A stretch of DNA of 41,123 bases from Gammaproteobacteria bacterium (lineage in GTDB: Bacteria; Pseudomonadota; Gammaproteobacteria; JAJDYQ01): the NCBI GenBank assembly GCA_022825085.1, contig JAJDYQ010000041.1, forward strand, positions 1 through 41,123, read 5' to 3'. Positions 1 through 7,716 of the stretch are shown here, piece after piece (position 1 is the stretch's first letter; every line of letters begins with the position of its first letter). Under the pieces are notes generated by a model. It searched no databases. It worked only from the letters and a program-made list of their open reading frames with translations, and was not told where the DNA came from. A program made the position numbers and the translations under genes.

Positions 1-404
1 ATTTGTTGGTATGCTTTATCGCGATTATCATAGCTTTGAATTGGTTTGCCATCGTCCGGTAATGCCTTTACATCGTCCTGTCCCAAGAAATCCTGCCAGG
101 AACACTCTTCTAAAATAATTGGCACTCTATAAATACTTCTATTATTGTCTATTTCTTTTACATATTCCCACTCATCATTACATGGTTCTGATGCAATAAA
201 ATTTCCGCTAAATAAAAATAGATAGATATGAGAGTTATCTAAATTTTCCTTTATTGCCTCTGAAATTGGAGTTCCAGGGGTGATCGCTCTATCATGCCAT
301 TCATGTAATAATCCTTTTTTTCTTAAGAGAGATAATGATTTTTCAATTTCCTCTCTATAGCTTTGATCTTTGTGGCAGTAACTATAAAACAGCTTTATTT
401 TCAT
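1..404 (-). CDS. TIR-domain protein, partial (C-terminus beyond left edge)
   Basis: The frame is open from an ATG at 404 to the left edge (134 codons visible, no stop). A good ribosome binding site (GGAGGAAT) lies about 5 bases upstream of the start. The protein begins MKIKLFYSYCHKD, the usual opening beta strand and loop of TIR_2-type TIR domains. It continues with a strand YLFLFSGNFIAS, followed by CNDEWEYV, where Glu78 is in the place of the catalytic glutamate of NAD-cleaving TIR domains. The stretch ALPDDGKPI at about residues 114-122, followed by DNRDKAYQQ, is typical of the end of the bacterial TIR_2 domain. Bacterial TIR proteins often act as NAD-consuming effectors or signal producers in anti-phage systems; that role is inferred here. 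The gene is strongly A+T-rich compared with its neighbours, suggesting transfer. The effector or sensor part, if any, is outside the window. Confidence 0.85.
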   Translation of the reverse strand, partial: MKIKLFYSYCHKDQSYREEIEKSLSLLRKKGLLHEWHDRAITPGTPISEAIKENLDNSHIYLFLFSGNFIASEPCNDEWEYVKEIDNNRSIYRVPIILEECSWQDFLGQDDVKALPDDGKPIQSYDNRDKAYQQ

Positions 405-438
405 AATTAAATTCCTCCAAACTCTCAAACAACCTGTC

Positions 439-462
439 CATCTGCTTTCGCAAAAGCAGATG
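439..462. repeat. Short perfect hairpin between the TIR gene and yciO
   Basis: CATCTGCTTT (439-448) is followed by CGCA and then its exact reverse complement AAAGCAGATG (453-462), giving a 10-bp stem with a 4-base loop. The core CTGCTTTCGCA resembles the palindromic repeats near 1938, 2634 and 2725, so it may be a diverged member of the same family. There is no T-run, so it is not a standard terminator. The rest of the 405-683 gap shows no convincing gene. Confidence 0.6.
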
Positions 463-683
463 TGATATTTTCCATTCTTTACTGACGCCCTGCAAGTCCT
501 GTCTTCGTTTTGGTTACCTCTGTCATTCTTTATTATCACATACAGTGAAGCAGGCAGGTTATAGAGATAATCCTTGCTTCAGCAGGTCATCTTCAATCCC
601 GTCTTGAACAGATACTCCAGCAACAACAGTCCTTTAGCCCTGTCAATTCCTGCAAGCATGAGAACAGATAAACGACCAGTCAA

Positions 684-1316
684 TTATCCCAGAATTTCTT
701 CCAAATGATGGTCGTCCTGTCTGCCTTGCCGGATGAGCACGGGCTGGTCGCCGGTGAGGTCTATGACGGAAGTGGCATCGACCCCGCAGAATCCGCCGTC
801 GATCACCAGTGCCAGCTCATGCTCCAGGGTCTCCCGGATATCCCAGGCGACCGACATCGGCAGCGTTTCGCCGGGCATGATCAGGCTGGAACTCATGATC
901 GGTTCGCCCAGCTCATCCAGCAGATCGGCCACAATCCGGGAATCGGGCACACGGATGCCGATGGTTTTACGCTTCGTATTTTGCAGCCTTTTCGGGACTT
1001 CCCGTGTGGCGGGCAGGATGAATGTGTAGGGGCCTGGTGTCAGGGTTTTCATAAAGCGATAGCCGGCGTTATCGACCTTTGCATAGGTGGCAATCTCGGA
1101 GAGGTCACGGCAAACCAGCGTAAAATTATGCGTCCTGTCGAGCTGACGTATTCGATAGATGCGCTCCATGGCGGCCTTGTCGCCGATATGGCAGCCGAGC
1201 GCGTAGCCGGAATCGGTTGGATAGGCGATAACACCGCCTTCCTGGATAATTCTGACCGCCTGATGAATCAACCGGGCCTGTGGATTTTCGGCATGTATTT
1301 CAAAATACTGGCTCAT
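684..1316 (-). CDS. yciO: YciO-type YrdC/Sua5 domain protein
   Basis: The protein is 210 residues from the start chosen at 1316 (MSQYFEIHAENPQ), which matches the beginning of E. coli YciO; longer starts at 1337 and 1358 are possible but not supported by homology. The YrdC fold is visible from IAYPTDSGYALGC (about residues 30-42), through the basic loop KRKTIGIRVP, to VIDLTGDQPVLIRQG at the end. The TsaC/Sua5 family makes threonylcarbamoyl-AMP for the t6A37 modification of ANN-decoding tRNAs. YciO is a paralogue with weaker activity and an unsettled cellular role, so the tRNA function is a family-level statement. The gene stands alone, and the preceding DNA at 1317-1560 holds only the 3' hairpins of a beta-barrel fragment. 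Confidence 0.9.
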   Translation of the reverse strand: MSQYFEIHAENPQARLIHQAVRIIQEGGVIAYPTDSGYALGCHIGDKAAMERIYRIRQLDRTHNFTLVCRDLSEIATYAKVDNAGYRFMKTLTPGPYTFILPATREVPKRLQNTKRKTIGIRVPDSRIVADLLDELGEPIMSSSLIMPGETLPMSVAWDIRETLEHELALVIDGGFCGVDATSVIDLTGDQPVLIRQGRQDDHHLEEILG

Positions 1317-1478
1317 ACCAATACGATTATAGAGCATAAATGAAAAAAGTATATCCATTTACCCCGGCGACACGGGCAGGTCTATACAGGCAGGAATCCG
1401 GTTTTTGGCGGGTGGTATGCCACCGTATCAGGCCGCTGGCTGACTTTTAGCCAGACGATCAAAGGACGCAACGGGCTT

Positions 1479-1523
1479 AAAAAAGCGGGACCGGTGAAAT
1501 GCGGATGAACAATCCGGCCCCGC
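1479..1523 (-). terminator. Rho-independent terminator after barrel copy 1
   Basis: Reading on the minus strand, GCGGGGCCGG (1523-1514) pairs with CCGGTCCCGC (1494-1485) with one G-T wobble, followed by six T (1484-1479). A second hairpin, CAGCCGGCA/TGCCGGCTG (1526-1549), lies between it and the stop codon. The same double-hairpin arrangement follows copy 2, so the terminator was duplicated together with the coding end. Confidence 0.75.
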
Positions 1524-1557
1524 AACAGCCGGCACGGGGATGCCGGCTGCGGAAATC

Positions 1558-1896
1558 CTACCAGTTCAGCTTCCACTCCGCGCCGACGCTGTGTCTGGAT
1601 TTATTGTCATCCTGCTCGCGGCGGATGGCCTTGATATCCAGCTTCGACTTCAGGCCGGACGGATTGGACAACAGACGCCAGCCCAGAGTCAGGTCCCGCT
1701 TGGCATCGGACGCCGACAGGCTGGCATAGGGGATGCCGGTGGCATCGTCCAGCAGGGCAAAGCCCCACTCGCCTTTCAGCGTCCAGCGGCTCGATACGGC
1801 GGCGGTTTCAGCATTGTCTTCTTTTAACGCATCCGTCAATGAATCCGATAACAACCGATCCAGACCGCTGGCCGCAGGTGCATTTGACGCTTCCAT
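1558..1896 (-). pseudogene. Outer-membrane beta-barrel C-terminal fragment, copy 1
   Basis: This is a 112-codon frame that opens abruptly inside a conserved module (ASGLDRLLSDSLTDALKED) and ends WKLNW. Alternating strands such as LKGEWGFALLDD, IPYASLSASDAKRDLTLGWRLL and LDIKAIRREQ, plus a terminal aromatic residue, are the pattern of the last strands of autotransporter-type barrels. No signal peptide, passenger or earlier strands are present, so it is best read as a truncated gene remnant. By my count, over the shared part of about 107 residues it differs from copy 2 at about 6 positions, yet it lies in the opposite orientation. Similarity stops near the AATGC of the NAPAASG segment. The ATG at 1896 is probably accidental. 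Confidence 0.7.
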
Positions 1897-1935
1897 TTTT
1901 TTATTTGCTTTTCGCGTGTAATGGCCGTTTCCTTT

Positions 1936-1964
1936 GGATTCCTGCTTTCGCAGGAATGACGGGC
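1936..1964. repeat. Palindromic repeat A
   Basis: ATTCCTGC (1938-1945), TTTC, GCAGGAAT (1950-1957) form a perfect 8-bp hairpin within the longer conserved unit GGATTCCTGCTTTCGCAGG plus AATGACGGGC. The same unit recurs at 2634-2653 (inverted) and 2725-2744. Small dispersed palindromes of this kind, often close to ATTCCYGCNNNNGCRGGAAT, are common in proteobacterial genomes and mark rearrangement sites. Here they sit exactly between the barrel fragments. Confidence 0.8.
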
Positions 1965-1977
1965 TTTGACGTTCGTC
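1949..1977 (+). repeat. Left arm of 29-bp inverted repeat flanking barrel copy 2
   Basis: The sequence starting CGCAGGAATGACGGGCTTTG and ending GTTCGTC is found again, inverted, at 2591-2619 with one difference (C1970 against T). The two arms bracket copy 2 and its terminator, giving a cassette of about 670 bp. The arm includes half of palindromic repeat A plus about 19 bases of unrelated sequence, so the match is more than the palindrome alone. Confidence 0.75.
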
Positions 1978-1981
1978 CTCC

Positions 1982-2479
1982 CTGAACTGGCAGTTACCGG
2001 CGCGGGGTTTGACCTTTGATGTGCGCAGCCGCTATCTGCTGGAGCATGAGGTCTCCGAGCGTCGGGAGTGGGGTTTGTCCGGTTCACTGCGTTACAAGGC
2101 GCAGCCGGATTCGGCGCATGGCCCGTCATTCAGCCTGCGCCATGAGTACGGCAATGCCCCGGCCGCCAGCGGTCTGGATCGGTTGTTATCGGATTCATTG
2201 ACGGATGCGTTAAAAGAAGACCATGCACAAACCGCCGCTGTATCGAGCCGCTGGACTTTGAAAGGCGAGTGGGGCTTTGCCCTGCTGGACGATGCCACCG
2301 GCATCCCCTATGCGAGCCTGTCGGCATCCGGTGCCAAACGGGACCTGACCTTCGGCTGGCGCTTGCTGTCCAATCCGTCCGGCCTGAAGTCGAATCTCGA
2401 TATCAAGGCCATCCGCCGTGAGCAGGATGACAATAAATCCAGACACAGCGTCGGCGCACAGTGGAAGCTGAACTGGTAG
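1982..2479 (+). pseudogene. Outer-membrane beta-barrel C-terminal fragment, copy 2 (longest)
   Basis: The open frame starts after a stop at about 1968 with no convincing initiation codon (a TTG at 2009 has no ribosome binding site) and runs to TAG at 2477-2479. It shows more of the barrel than the other copies: ARGLTFDVRSRYLLEHE, SERREWGLSGSLRYKA and GPSFSLRHEYGNAPAASG, then the shared module ending in WKLNW. This series strongly resembles the end of autotransporter beta-domains, where a line such as LxVxxRGRYLLxHE is followed by an EWGxSGSLR strand. About five to eight C-terminal strands are present; the passenger and signal peptide are missing. A non-functional, truncated duplicate is the simplest reading. 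A donor role in recombination with a full-length copy elsewhere cannot be excluded. Confidence 0.7.
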
Positions 2480-2515
2480 GATTTCCGTAGCCGGCACCTC
2501 CCGCCGGCTGTTGCC

Positions 2516-2557
2516 GGGCCGGATCCCCGGTTTGTATCAGTCCGGCCCCGCCTTTTT
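2516..2557 (+). terminator. Rho-independent terminator after barrel copy 2
   Basis: GGGCCGGA (2516-2523) pairs with TCCGGCCC (2541-2548), followed by CGCC and five T (2553-2557). A first hairpin, AGCCGGC/GCCGGCT, lies at about 2489-2509. The terminator core from 2518 to 2551 is repeated base for base at 2751-2784. Confidence 0.75.
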
Positions 2558-2590
2558 GACGGTCAGGGTATTTTCCTGAGCCTGCTATTC

Positions 2591-2619
2591 GACGAACATC
2601 AAAGCCCGTCATTCCTGCG
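2591..2619 (-). repeat. Right arm of 29-bp inverted repeat flanking barrel copy 2
   Basis: This is the reverse complement of 1949-1977 with a single mismatch. It is followed by a partial palindrome (ATTCCTGCGC) and then by complete palindromic repeat B at 2634-2653, so two repeat units are stacked at this end. Confidence 0.75.
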
Positions 2620-2626
2620 CAAGAAA

Positions 2627-2655
2627 GCCCGTCATTCCTGCGAAAGCAGGAATCC
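2627..2655. repeat. Palindromic repeat B
   Basis: ATTCCTGC (2634-2641), GAAA, GCAGGAAT (2646-2653), preceded by GCCCGTC and followed by CC. It is the same unit as repeat A in the opposite orientation. Confidence 0.8.
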
Positions 2656-2722
2656 AGAAGATGGAATTGATTGAAAAGAGCCATCCAGAGTGGGTGGGTT
2701 TATATGGAGAATTGGTTTAAGT

Positions 2723-2748
2723 GGATTCCTGCTTTCGCAGGAATGACA
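2723..2748. repeat. Palindromic repeat C
   Basis: GGATTCCTGC, TTTC, GCAGGAATGAC, the same orientation as repeat A. It lies directly upstream of the duplicated terminator segment that opens barrel copy 3. Confidence 0.8.
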
Positions 2749-2750
2749 GA

Positions 2751-2790
2751 GCCGGATCCCCGGTTTGTATCAGTCCGGCCCCGCTTTTTT
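2751..2790 (+). repeat. 34-bp direct repeat of the copy-2 terminator, fused to copy 3
   Basis: Positions 2751-2784 are identical to 2518-2551, the terminator hairpin that follows copy 2, and are followed here by six T. Instead of ending a gene, the terminator now stands immediately in front of the barrel fragment of copy 3. This shows that the locus grew by joining of partial duplicates and that copy 3 would not be transcribed from upstream. Confidence 0.8.
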
Positions 2791-3148
2791 ATGGCTCAAA
2801 CTGCGTCAGAAATACGGCAATGCACCGGCTGCCAGCGGTCTGGATCGGTTATTGTCGGATTCTCTGACGGATGCGCTGGAGGCAGAAGACCATGCACAAA
2901 CCGCCGCTGTATCGAGTCGCTGGACTTTGAAAGGCGAATGGGGCTTTGCCCTGCTGGACGATGCCACCGGCATCCCCTATGCTAGCCTGTCGGCCTCCGA
3001 TGCGAAACGCGACCTGACCCTCGGCTGGCGTCTGTTGTCCAATCCGGCTGACTTGAGATCAGAACTCGATATCAAGGCCATCCGCCGTGAGCAAGATAAT
3101 GATGATCAAAATCATGGCATTGGCGCGGAATTAAAGCTATACTGGTAG
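2765..3148 (+). pseudogene. Outer-membrane beta-barrel C-terminal fragment, copy 3
   Basis: Homology to copies 1 and 2 begins at about 2800 (LKLRQKYGNAPAASG) and continues to the stop at 3146-3148. The ending is more diverged (ADLRSELDIKAIRREQDNDDQNHGIGAELKLYW), and one residue is inserted in DALEAEDHAQ. The first codons (2765-2800) are read through the duplicated terminator and are not part of the family. An AACCGG/CCGGTT hairpin follows at 3157-3173 without a T-run. As with the other copies, there is no signal peptide or passenger, so it is treated as a broken duplicate, older than the copy 1/copy 2 pair judging by its divergence. Confidence 0.7.
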
Positions 3149-3494
3149 TTGTCTGCAACCGGCATTGCCGGTTATTGCAGGTTCTCATCCTGTGCTGCCC
3201 CCGCTTTTTAGGCGTTCTTCGGGCTATTTCCCCTGTTTTTGTTCCGGTATGTCAATGCCGGGTGTAAACAGGGTGTTTGCAATTCTCTGGATATTGTCTA
3301 TATTTCTATAATGCAATGGTTGATCTCCAATTTCGCATATTTTTCATTGTCTGCCGCCTTGTTGACCGGCGGTGCCTTTCTGCTGTATTTGCTGTTTCTG
3401 CTGCCGTGAGGCAGTTCACGTCATCCTGGCGAGGAAATACGCATTTAATTAAGAGTTTTTTAATTTTTGATCCTGAAATAGCAGGAGAGCAGAG
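3149..3494. other. Gap before leuA; one doubtful 32-residue hydrophobic frame
   Basis: After the hairpin at 3157-3173 nothing is strongly coding. A short frame at 3311-3409 (+) would give MQWLISNFAYFSL and onwards, a 32-residue peptide that is hydrophobic almost throughout and could span a membrane once. It has no ribosome binding site, so I do not call it a gene. The leuA ribosome binding site (AGGAGAG) lies at about 3482-3488. No leader peptide rich in leucine codons followed by an attenuator was recognised. Confidence 0.4.
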
Positions 3495-5045
3495 ATGTCT
3501 ATAAGCAATCAGTTAATTATTTTTGATACTACCCTGCGCGATGGTGAGCAAAGTCCGGGTGCTTCCATGACGCGCGATGAAAAAGTCCGTATTGCCAGAG
3601 CACTGGAGAAGATGCGGGTCGATGTTATTGAAGCCGGGTTTCCTGTTGCCAGTCCCGGTGATTTTGAGTCGGTCAAGGCGGTTGCAGAGACGGTCAGAGA
3701 CAGTACTGTCTGTGGATTAGCCAGAGCGGTTGATAAGGATATTGAGTGTGCCGGCAGGGCGTTGCAGCCGGCAGCGTCTGGACGTATCCATACGTTTATT
3801 GCGACTTCGCCGATTCACATGAGGGAGAAATTGCGCATGTCGCCGGATCAGGTCGTGGAGCAGGCGGTTCATGCCGTCAAACTTGCAGCAGGGTTCACCG
3901 ATAATATTGAGTTTTCTCCAGAGGATGCCGGCCGTTCGGAGGTGGACTTTCTTTGCCGGGTCATTGAGGCCGTTATTGATGCGGGTGCGACAACTATCAA
4001 TATCCCTGATACGGTTGGTTATAATCTGCCGCATCGCTTTGGTGCCCTGGTCGGTGAGCTGATTGAGCGTGTCCCGAATGCCGATAAGGCGGTGTTTTCC
4101 GTGCATTGCCATAATGATCTGGGGCTTGCCGTGGCTAATTCTTTGTCGGCAGTGATGTATGGTGCCAGACAGGTGGAGTGTACGATTAACGGGCTGGGAG
4201 AGCGTGCCGGTAATGCTTCTCTGGAAGAGGTGGTTATGGCAGTTCGTACCCGGCAGGATATGTTTGAGTGTGATGTCGGGCTTGATACGACCCAGATCAT
4301 GACTTGCTCCCGGCTGGTGTCCGGTATTACCGGCTTTCCTGTACAACCTAACAAGGCTATTGTCGGTGCGAATGCCTTTGCGCATGAGTCAGGAATTCAT
4401 CAGGACGGCGTCCTGAAGAGTCGTGAGACTTATGAGATCATGCGCGCTCAGGATGTTGGTTGGGCAGCCAATAAAATTGTATTAGGCAAGCATTCTGGAC
4501 GTAATGCCTTCAAAACCCGTCTTGCTGAACTTGGTGTGGATTTTCACTCTGAGGAGGAGCTGAATAATGCATTCAGCCGCTTTAAGATTCTGGCCGATAA
4601 AAAGCATGAGATATTTGATGAGGATTTGCAGGCTCTGGTCTCGGAAACATTCAGCTCGGATGTGGATGAGAAGTATAGACTGGTGTCATTGAAGGTTTGC
4701 TCCGAAACCGGTGAAACGCCGGATGCAGTGGTGACCATTTCAATAGGTGGCGATGAGCAGCAGGGATGCGCCGCAGGAAGCGGTCCGGTTGACGCTGCTT
4801 TCAGGGCTATTGAGTCGATTGTCAAATCCGATACGGACTTGCAGCTGTATTCTGTGAATAGTATTACCAGCGGTACGGACTCTCAGGGCGAGGTGACAGT
4901 AAGGCTCGCCGGAGGTGGTCGCATAGTCAATGGGCAGGGGGCTGATACCGATATTGTTGTTGCTTCCGCCAAGGCTTATTTGAATGCACTGAATACCATT
5001 GACGCTGTTCCGAACAGGGCGCATCCTCAGCTTGGGGATGTGTAG
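3495..5045 (+). CDS. leuA: 2-isopropylmalate synthase
   Basis: The 516-residue protein has the usual length of bacterial LeuA. It condenses acetyl-CoA with 2-oxoisovalerate, the first step committed to leucine. The TIM-barrel catalytic domain opens with [13 protein letters not shown] (about residues 10-22), which supplies the metal and catalytic arginine site. HCHND at about residue 204 gives two more metal ligands, and [13 protein letters not shown] follows. The segment HESGIHQDG marks the start of the linker region, and a C-terminal LeuA regulatory domain (from about residue 390, ending [19 protein letters not shown]) is the site of leucine feedback in the family. The start at 3495 is supported by AGGAGAG eight bases upstream. 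The uracil-DNA glycosylase gene starts 10 bases after the stop, so the two are probably co-transcribed. Confidence 0.97.
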   Translation: MSISNQLIIFDTTLRDGEQSPGASMTRDEKVRIARALEKMRVDVIEAGFPVASPGDFESVKAVAETVRDSTVCGLARAVDKDIECAGRALQPAASGRIHTFIATSPIHMREKLRMSPDQVVEQAVHAVKLAAGFTDNIEFSPEDAGRSEVDFLCRVIEAVIDAGATTINIPDTVGYNLPHRFGALVGELIERVPNADKAVFSVHCHNDLGLAVANSLSAVMYGARQVECTINGLGERAGNASLEEVVMAVRTRQDMFECDVGLDTTQIMTCSRLVSGITGFPVQPNKAIVGANAFAHESGIHQDGVLKSRETYEIMRAQDVGWAANKIVLGKHSGRNAFKTRLAELGVDFHSEEELNNAFSRFKILADKKHEIFDEDLQALVSETFSSDVDEKYRLVSLKVCSETGETPDAVVTISIGGDEQQGCAAGSGPVDAAFRAIESIVKSDTDLQLYSVNSITSGTDSQGEVTVRLAGGGRIVNGQGADTDIVVASAKAYLNALNTIDAVPNRAHPQLGDV

Positions 5046-5054
5046 CACCTGTTG

Positions 5055-5792
5055 ATGGATGCACTGAAACAGTTGCAGTATCTGCAAACACTGGGTATCC
5101 CGGTCTGGGTACCCGGTGACTTTTCACCAGATTTTTTCGGGCAGCGTCATGTTGTCAGCGAGGCCGCAACCATTGCCGATATACAGACTGCTCAGGCTGA
5201 TGATAAGCCGCTTTCGGTACAGTTGTCTGACGATACCCGGACTCTGGATTGGGATGCACTGAAGGCAAGGGTTCAGGGATGTACGGATTGTGGGCTGCAT
5301 AGAGGGCGTACTCAAACGGTGTTTGGTGTCGGTAGCCAGAATGCTCAGGTCATGGTGATAGGGGAAGCGCCCGGTGCCGATGAGGATGCGCAGGGTGAAC
5401 CTTTTGTCGGTCGAGCCGGCAAGTTGCTTAATGAGATGCTTAGGGCCATCGGTTTTCAGCGTGAGGAGGTCTATATAGCCAATATCGTCAAGTGTCAGCC
5501 ACCCGGCAATCGTAATCCTCAGCATGATGAAGCATTGCATTGCTCTGCTTATCTGCAACGTCAGATTGAGCTGGTTGACCCAAATGTTATCTTTGCGGTC
5601 GGTAAGGTGGCAGCGCAAAATCTTTTGCGACTGGATATTCCAATCGGTAAAATGCGAGGTAATCGGTATAGCTATGCCCCGCTCGATATTCCTGTCATCG
5701 TTACTTATCATCCGGCTTATCTGCTGCGTTCGCCCCGGGAAAAGCGCAAGAGCTGGGAAGATCTGAAGCGCTTGAAGTCGCTGGCCGGGTGA
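5055..5792 (+). CDS. Uracil-DNA glycosylase, family 4 (Fe-S type)
   Basis: The 245-residue protein removes uracil from DNA in base excision repair. The N-terminal ~70 residues are variable. The catalytic domain then begins with [16 protein letters not shown], giving two of the four [4Fe-4S] cysteines, followed by motif [21 protein letters not shown]. The other two cysteines lie in [13 protein letters not shown] and in ALHCSAYL. Motif B HPAYLLR near the end carries the conserved histidine. These features fit the family 4 (TIGR00758-like) enzymes. A TTG just before the ATG at 5055 could also start translation. In many relatives this gene follows rimI-tsaB; here it follows leuA, which is unusual but may simply be local rearrangement. 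Confidence 0.92.
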   Translation: MDALKQLQYLQTLGIPVWVPGDFSPDFFGQRHVVSEAATIADIQTAQADDKPLSVQLSDDTRTLDWDALKARVQGCTDCGLHRGRTQTVFGVGSQNAQVMVIGEAPGADEDAQGEPFVGRAGKLLNEMLRAIGFQREEVYIANIVKCQPPGNRNPQHDEALHCSAYLQRQIELVDPNVIFAVGKVAAQNLLRLDIPIGKMRGNRYSYAPLDIPVIVTYHPAYLLRSPREKRKSWEDLKRLKSLAG

Positions 5793-5974
5793 GCATTGTT
5801 TTAAGATAGTAACGGGATATCAGGACGGCTCGCCTCCAACTGTCATCAGGCATCAGCAAGGTGCGGGGGAGCTATCGTAAGGCGGTGCCAATGCCGCACA
5901 TTTGGCGCATTTTCTGAACTGCTTTATAATAAGCGCCCCGTTTGTCAGACGGGATGTCTCGAGTACTTGCCCAT

Positions 5975-7567
5975 ATGTCGGATTTGCGCGACCAGATTGC
6001 CAGACGCCGTACCTTTGCCATTATTTCTCATCCAGATGCCGGTAAAACCACCTTGACCGAGCAGCTCTTGTTGTACGGTGGGGCCATTCAGTCGGCAGGT
6101 ACGGTGAAAGCACGCAAGGCAGCACGCCATGCGACATCAGACTGGATGGAAATGGAGAAGCAAAGGGGTATCTCGGTAACGTCATCCGTTATGCAGTTTC
6201 CCTATCGGGACATGATAGTGAATCTGCTTGATACCCCGGGCCATGAGGATTTTTCCGAAGATACCTATCGGACATTGACCGCCGTTGATTCGGCCCTGAT
6301 GGTGATCGATGTTGCCAGAGGAGTGGAGGAGAGGACGGTTAAGTTGATGGAGATCTGTCGCCTGCGTGATACTCCTATTTATACTTTTGTTAATAAGCTC
6401 GATAGAGAAGGCAGGGATCCGATTGACCTGATGGATGAGGTTGAGCAGGTGTTGAAAATTACTTGTGCGCCTGTTACCTGGCCGGTGGGCATGGGCAGGG
6501 AGTTAAAGGGAATTTATCACCTCTATCAGGATGCCGTTTATCTTTATCAACCGCATGAACGTGGTCAGATGCAGGAGGATGTCACCATTCAGGGGCTGGA
6601 TAATCCACGACTGGATGAGTTACTTGGTGTCAGGGCACAGGAGTTGCGTGAGGAGGTGGAGCTGCTCAAGGGAGCCAGTCATAAGTTTGACCAGAAGCTT
6701 TATCGGCAGGCCCGGTTGACACCTGTGTTCTTCGGTACTGCGTTAAATAATTTTGGTATTCGCCAGCTGCTGAATGAGTTTGTACAGTATGCACCTGAAC
6801 CGCATTCCAGAGTCAGTGACGGGCGTACAGTCGGGCCGGATGAGCCGAAACTGACCGGCTTTGTCTTCAAAATACAGGCTAATATGGATCCGCAGCATCG
6901 AGACAGAATCGCCTTTATGCGCATTTGTTCCGGCAGTTACCGTAAGGGCATGAAGATCCATCATGTAAGAGCGGGCAAGGACATGAAAATTACCGATGCG
7001 TTGACCTTTTTCTCGGCAGGCCGTGAGCATATCGAAGAGGCCTGTGCAGGAGATATTATCGGTCTGCATAACCATGGAACCATCAATGTCGGTGATACGT
7101 TCACCGAAGGTGAGGAGCTTCGCTTTACCGGTATCCCGAACTTTGCTCCTGAGCTGTTCCGGTGTGCCCGTCTGAAAGATCCTTTGAAGATGAAGGCGCT
7201 GATCAGAGGGTTGGAACATCTGTGCGAGGAGGGGGCGACGCAGCTATTGAAACCGATCCGGCGTAACGACCTGATTCTTGGCGCAATCGGTGTGTTGCAG
7301 TTTGATGTAGTACGCGAACGATTGAAAACCGAGTATAAGGTTGATTGCCTGTTTGAGGCCGTGCCGGTACAGACAGCGCGCTGGGTTTCTTCTGATGATG
7401 AGCAGCGGTTTGGGGAATTCAAGAAGAAACTGATTGATAATCTGGCTTATGATCATGGTGGCAGTCTGGTTTATATCGCATCCAGCCGGGTGAATCTGGA
7501 TCTGACCATGGAGCGTTGGCCGGAGGTGCGGTTTTTCTCGACCAGAGAGCATGGTATGGCAGGCTAG
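5975..7567 (+). CDS. prfC: Peptide chain release factor 3
   Basis: RF3 is a translational GTPase that recycles RF1 and RF2 from the ribosome after peptide release. The G-domain motifs are all visible: SHPDAGKTT (G1), the switch region [31 protein letters not shown] (G3) and [10 protein letters not shown] (G4). Domain II follows at [20 protein letters not shown] and domain III at [12 protein letters not shown]. The start at 5975 gives 530 residues, close to the 529 of E. coli RF3, with RRRTFAII placed as in that protein. ATG at 5954 and TTG at 5942 are in frame, and none has a strong ribosome binding site. The gene stands alone, 180 bases after the glycosylase gene. Confidence 0.96.
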   Translation: MSDLRDQIARRRTFAIISHPDAGKTTLTEQLLLYGGAIQSAGTVKARKAARHATSDWMEMEKQRGISVTSSVMQFPYRDMIVNLLDTPGHEDFSEDTYRTLTAVDSALMVIDVARGVEERTVKLMEICRLRDTPIYTFVNKLDREGRDPIDLMDEVEQVLKITCAPVTWPVGMGRELKGIYHLYQDAVYLYQPHERGQMQEDVTIQGLDNPRLDELLGVRAQELREEVELLKGASHKFDQKLYRQARLTPVFFGTALNNFGIRQLLNEFVQYAPEPHSRVSDGRTVGPDEPKLTGFVFKIQANMDPQHRDRIAFMRICSGSYRKGMKIHHVRAGKDMKITDALTFFSAGREHIEEACAGDIIGLHNHGTINVGDTFTEGEELRFTGIPNFAPELFRCARLKDPLKMKALIRGLEHLCEEGATQLLKPIRRNDLILGAIGVLQFDVVRERLKTEYKVDCLFEAVPVQTARWVSSDDEQRFGEFKKKLIDNLAYDHGGSLVYIASSRVNLDLTMERWPEVRFFSTREHGMAG

Positions 7568-7716
7568 TGGCGCATGTTGCCTGACATGATGAGTAATAGT
7601 TGTTAGCTGATATTGAGCGTGATAATAAGCTAAATAGCGATGGTAGTGAACTATCATTCGTTGATGCGCAGTTTTGAACATTCTTTTTATGGGTAGGCCC
7701 CGCAAATGAGAAAAAC

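Noticed and set aside
705..1343. Long plus-strand frame (212 codons) opposite yciO
   Set aside because: It is the reverse of a well-recognised YciO gene; it has no family resemblance and no ribosome binding site.
1340..1450. 36-codon plus-strand frame starting MKKVYPFTPATRAG
   Set aside because: Weak ribosome binding site, no family recognised, lies between two divergent or terminating features; could be chance.
1479..3173. Idea that the repeated region is a CRISPR array or a transposon
   Set aside because: Repeats are few, of unequal spacing and coding in part; no transposase frame or regular spacers are present.
3149..3494. Leucine attenuator leader ahead of leuA
   Set aside because: No short frame with a run of leucine codons followed by alternative hairpins and a T-run; the hydrophobic 32-codon frame has many leucines but no ribosome binding site and no terminator after it.
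3277..3504. 75-codon frame overlapping the leuA start
   Set aside because: Overlaps the leuA ribosome binding site and start, and its composition is not protein-like.
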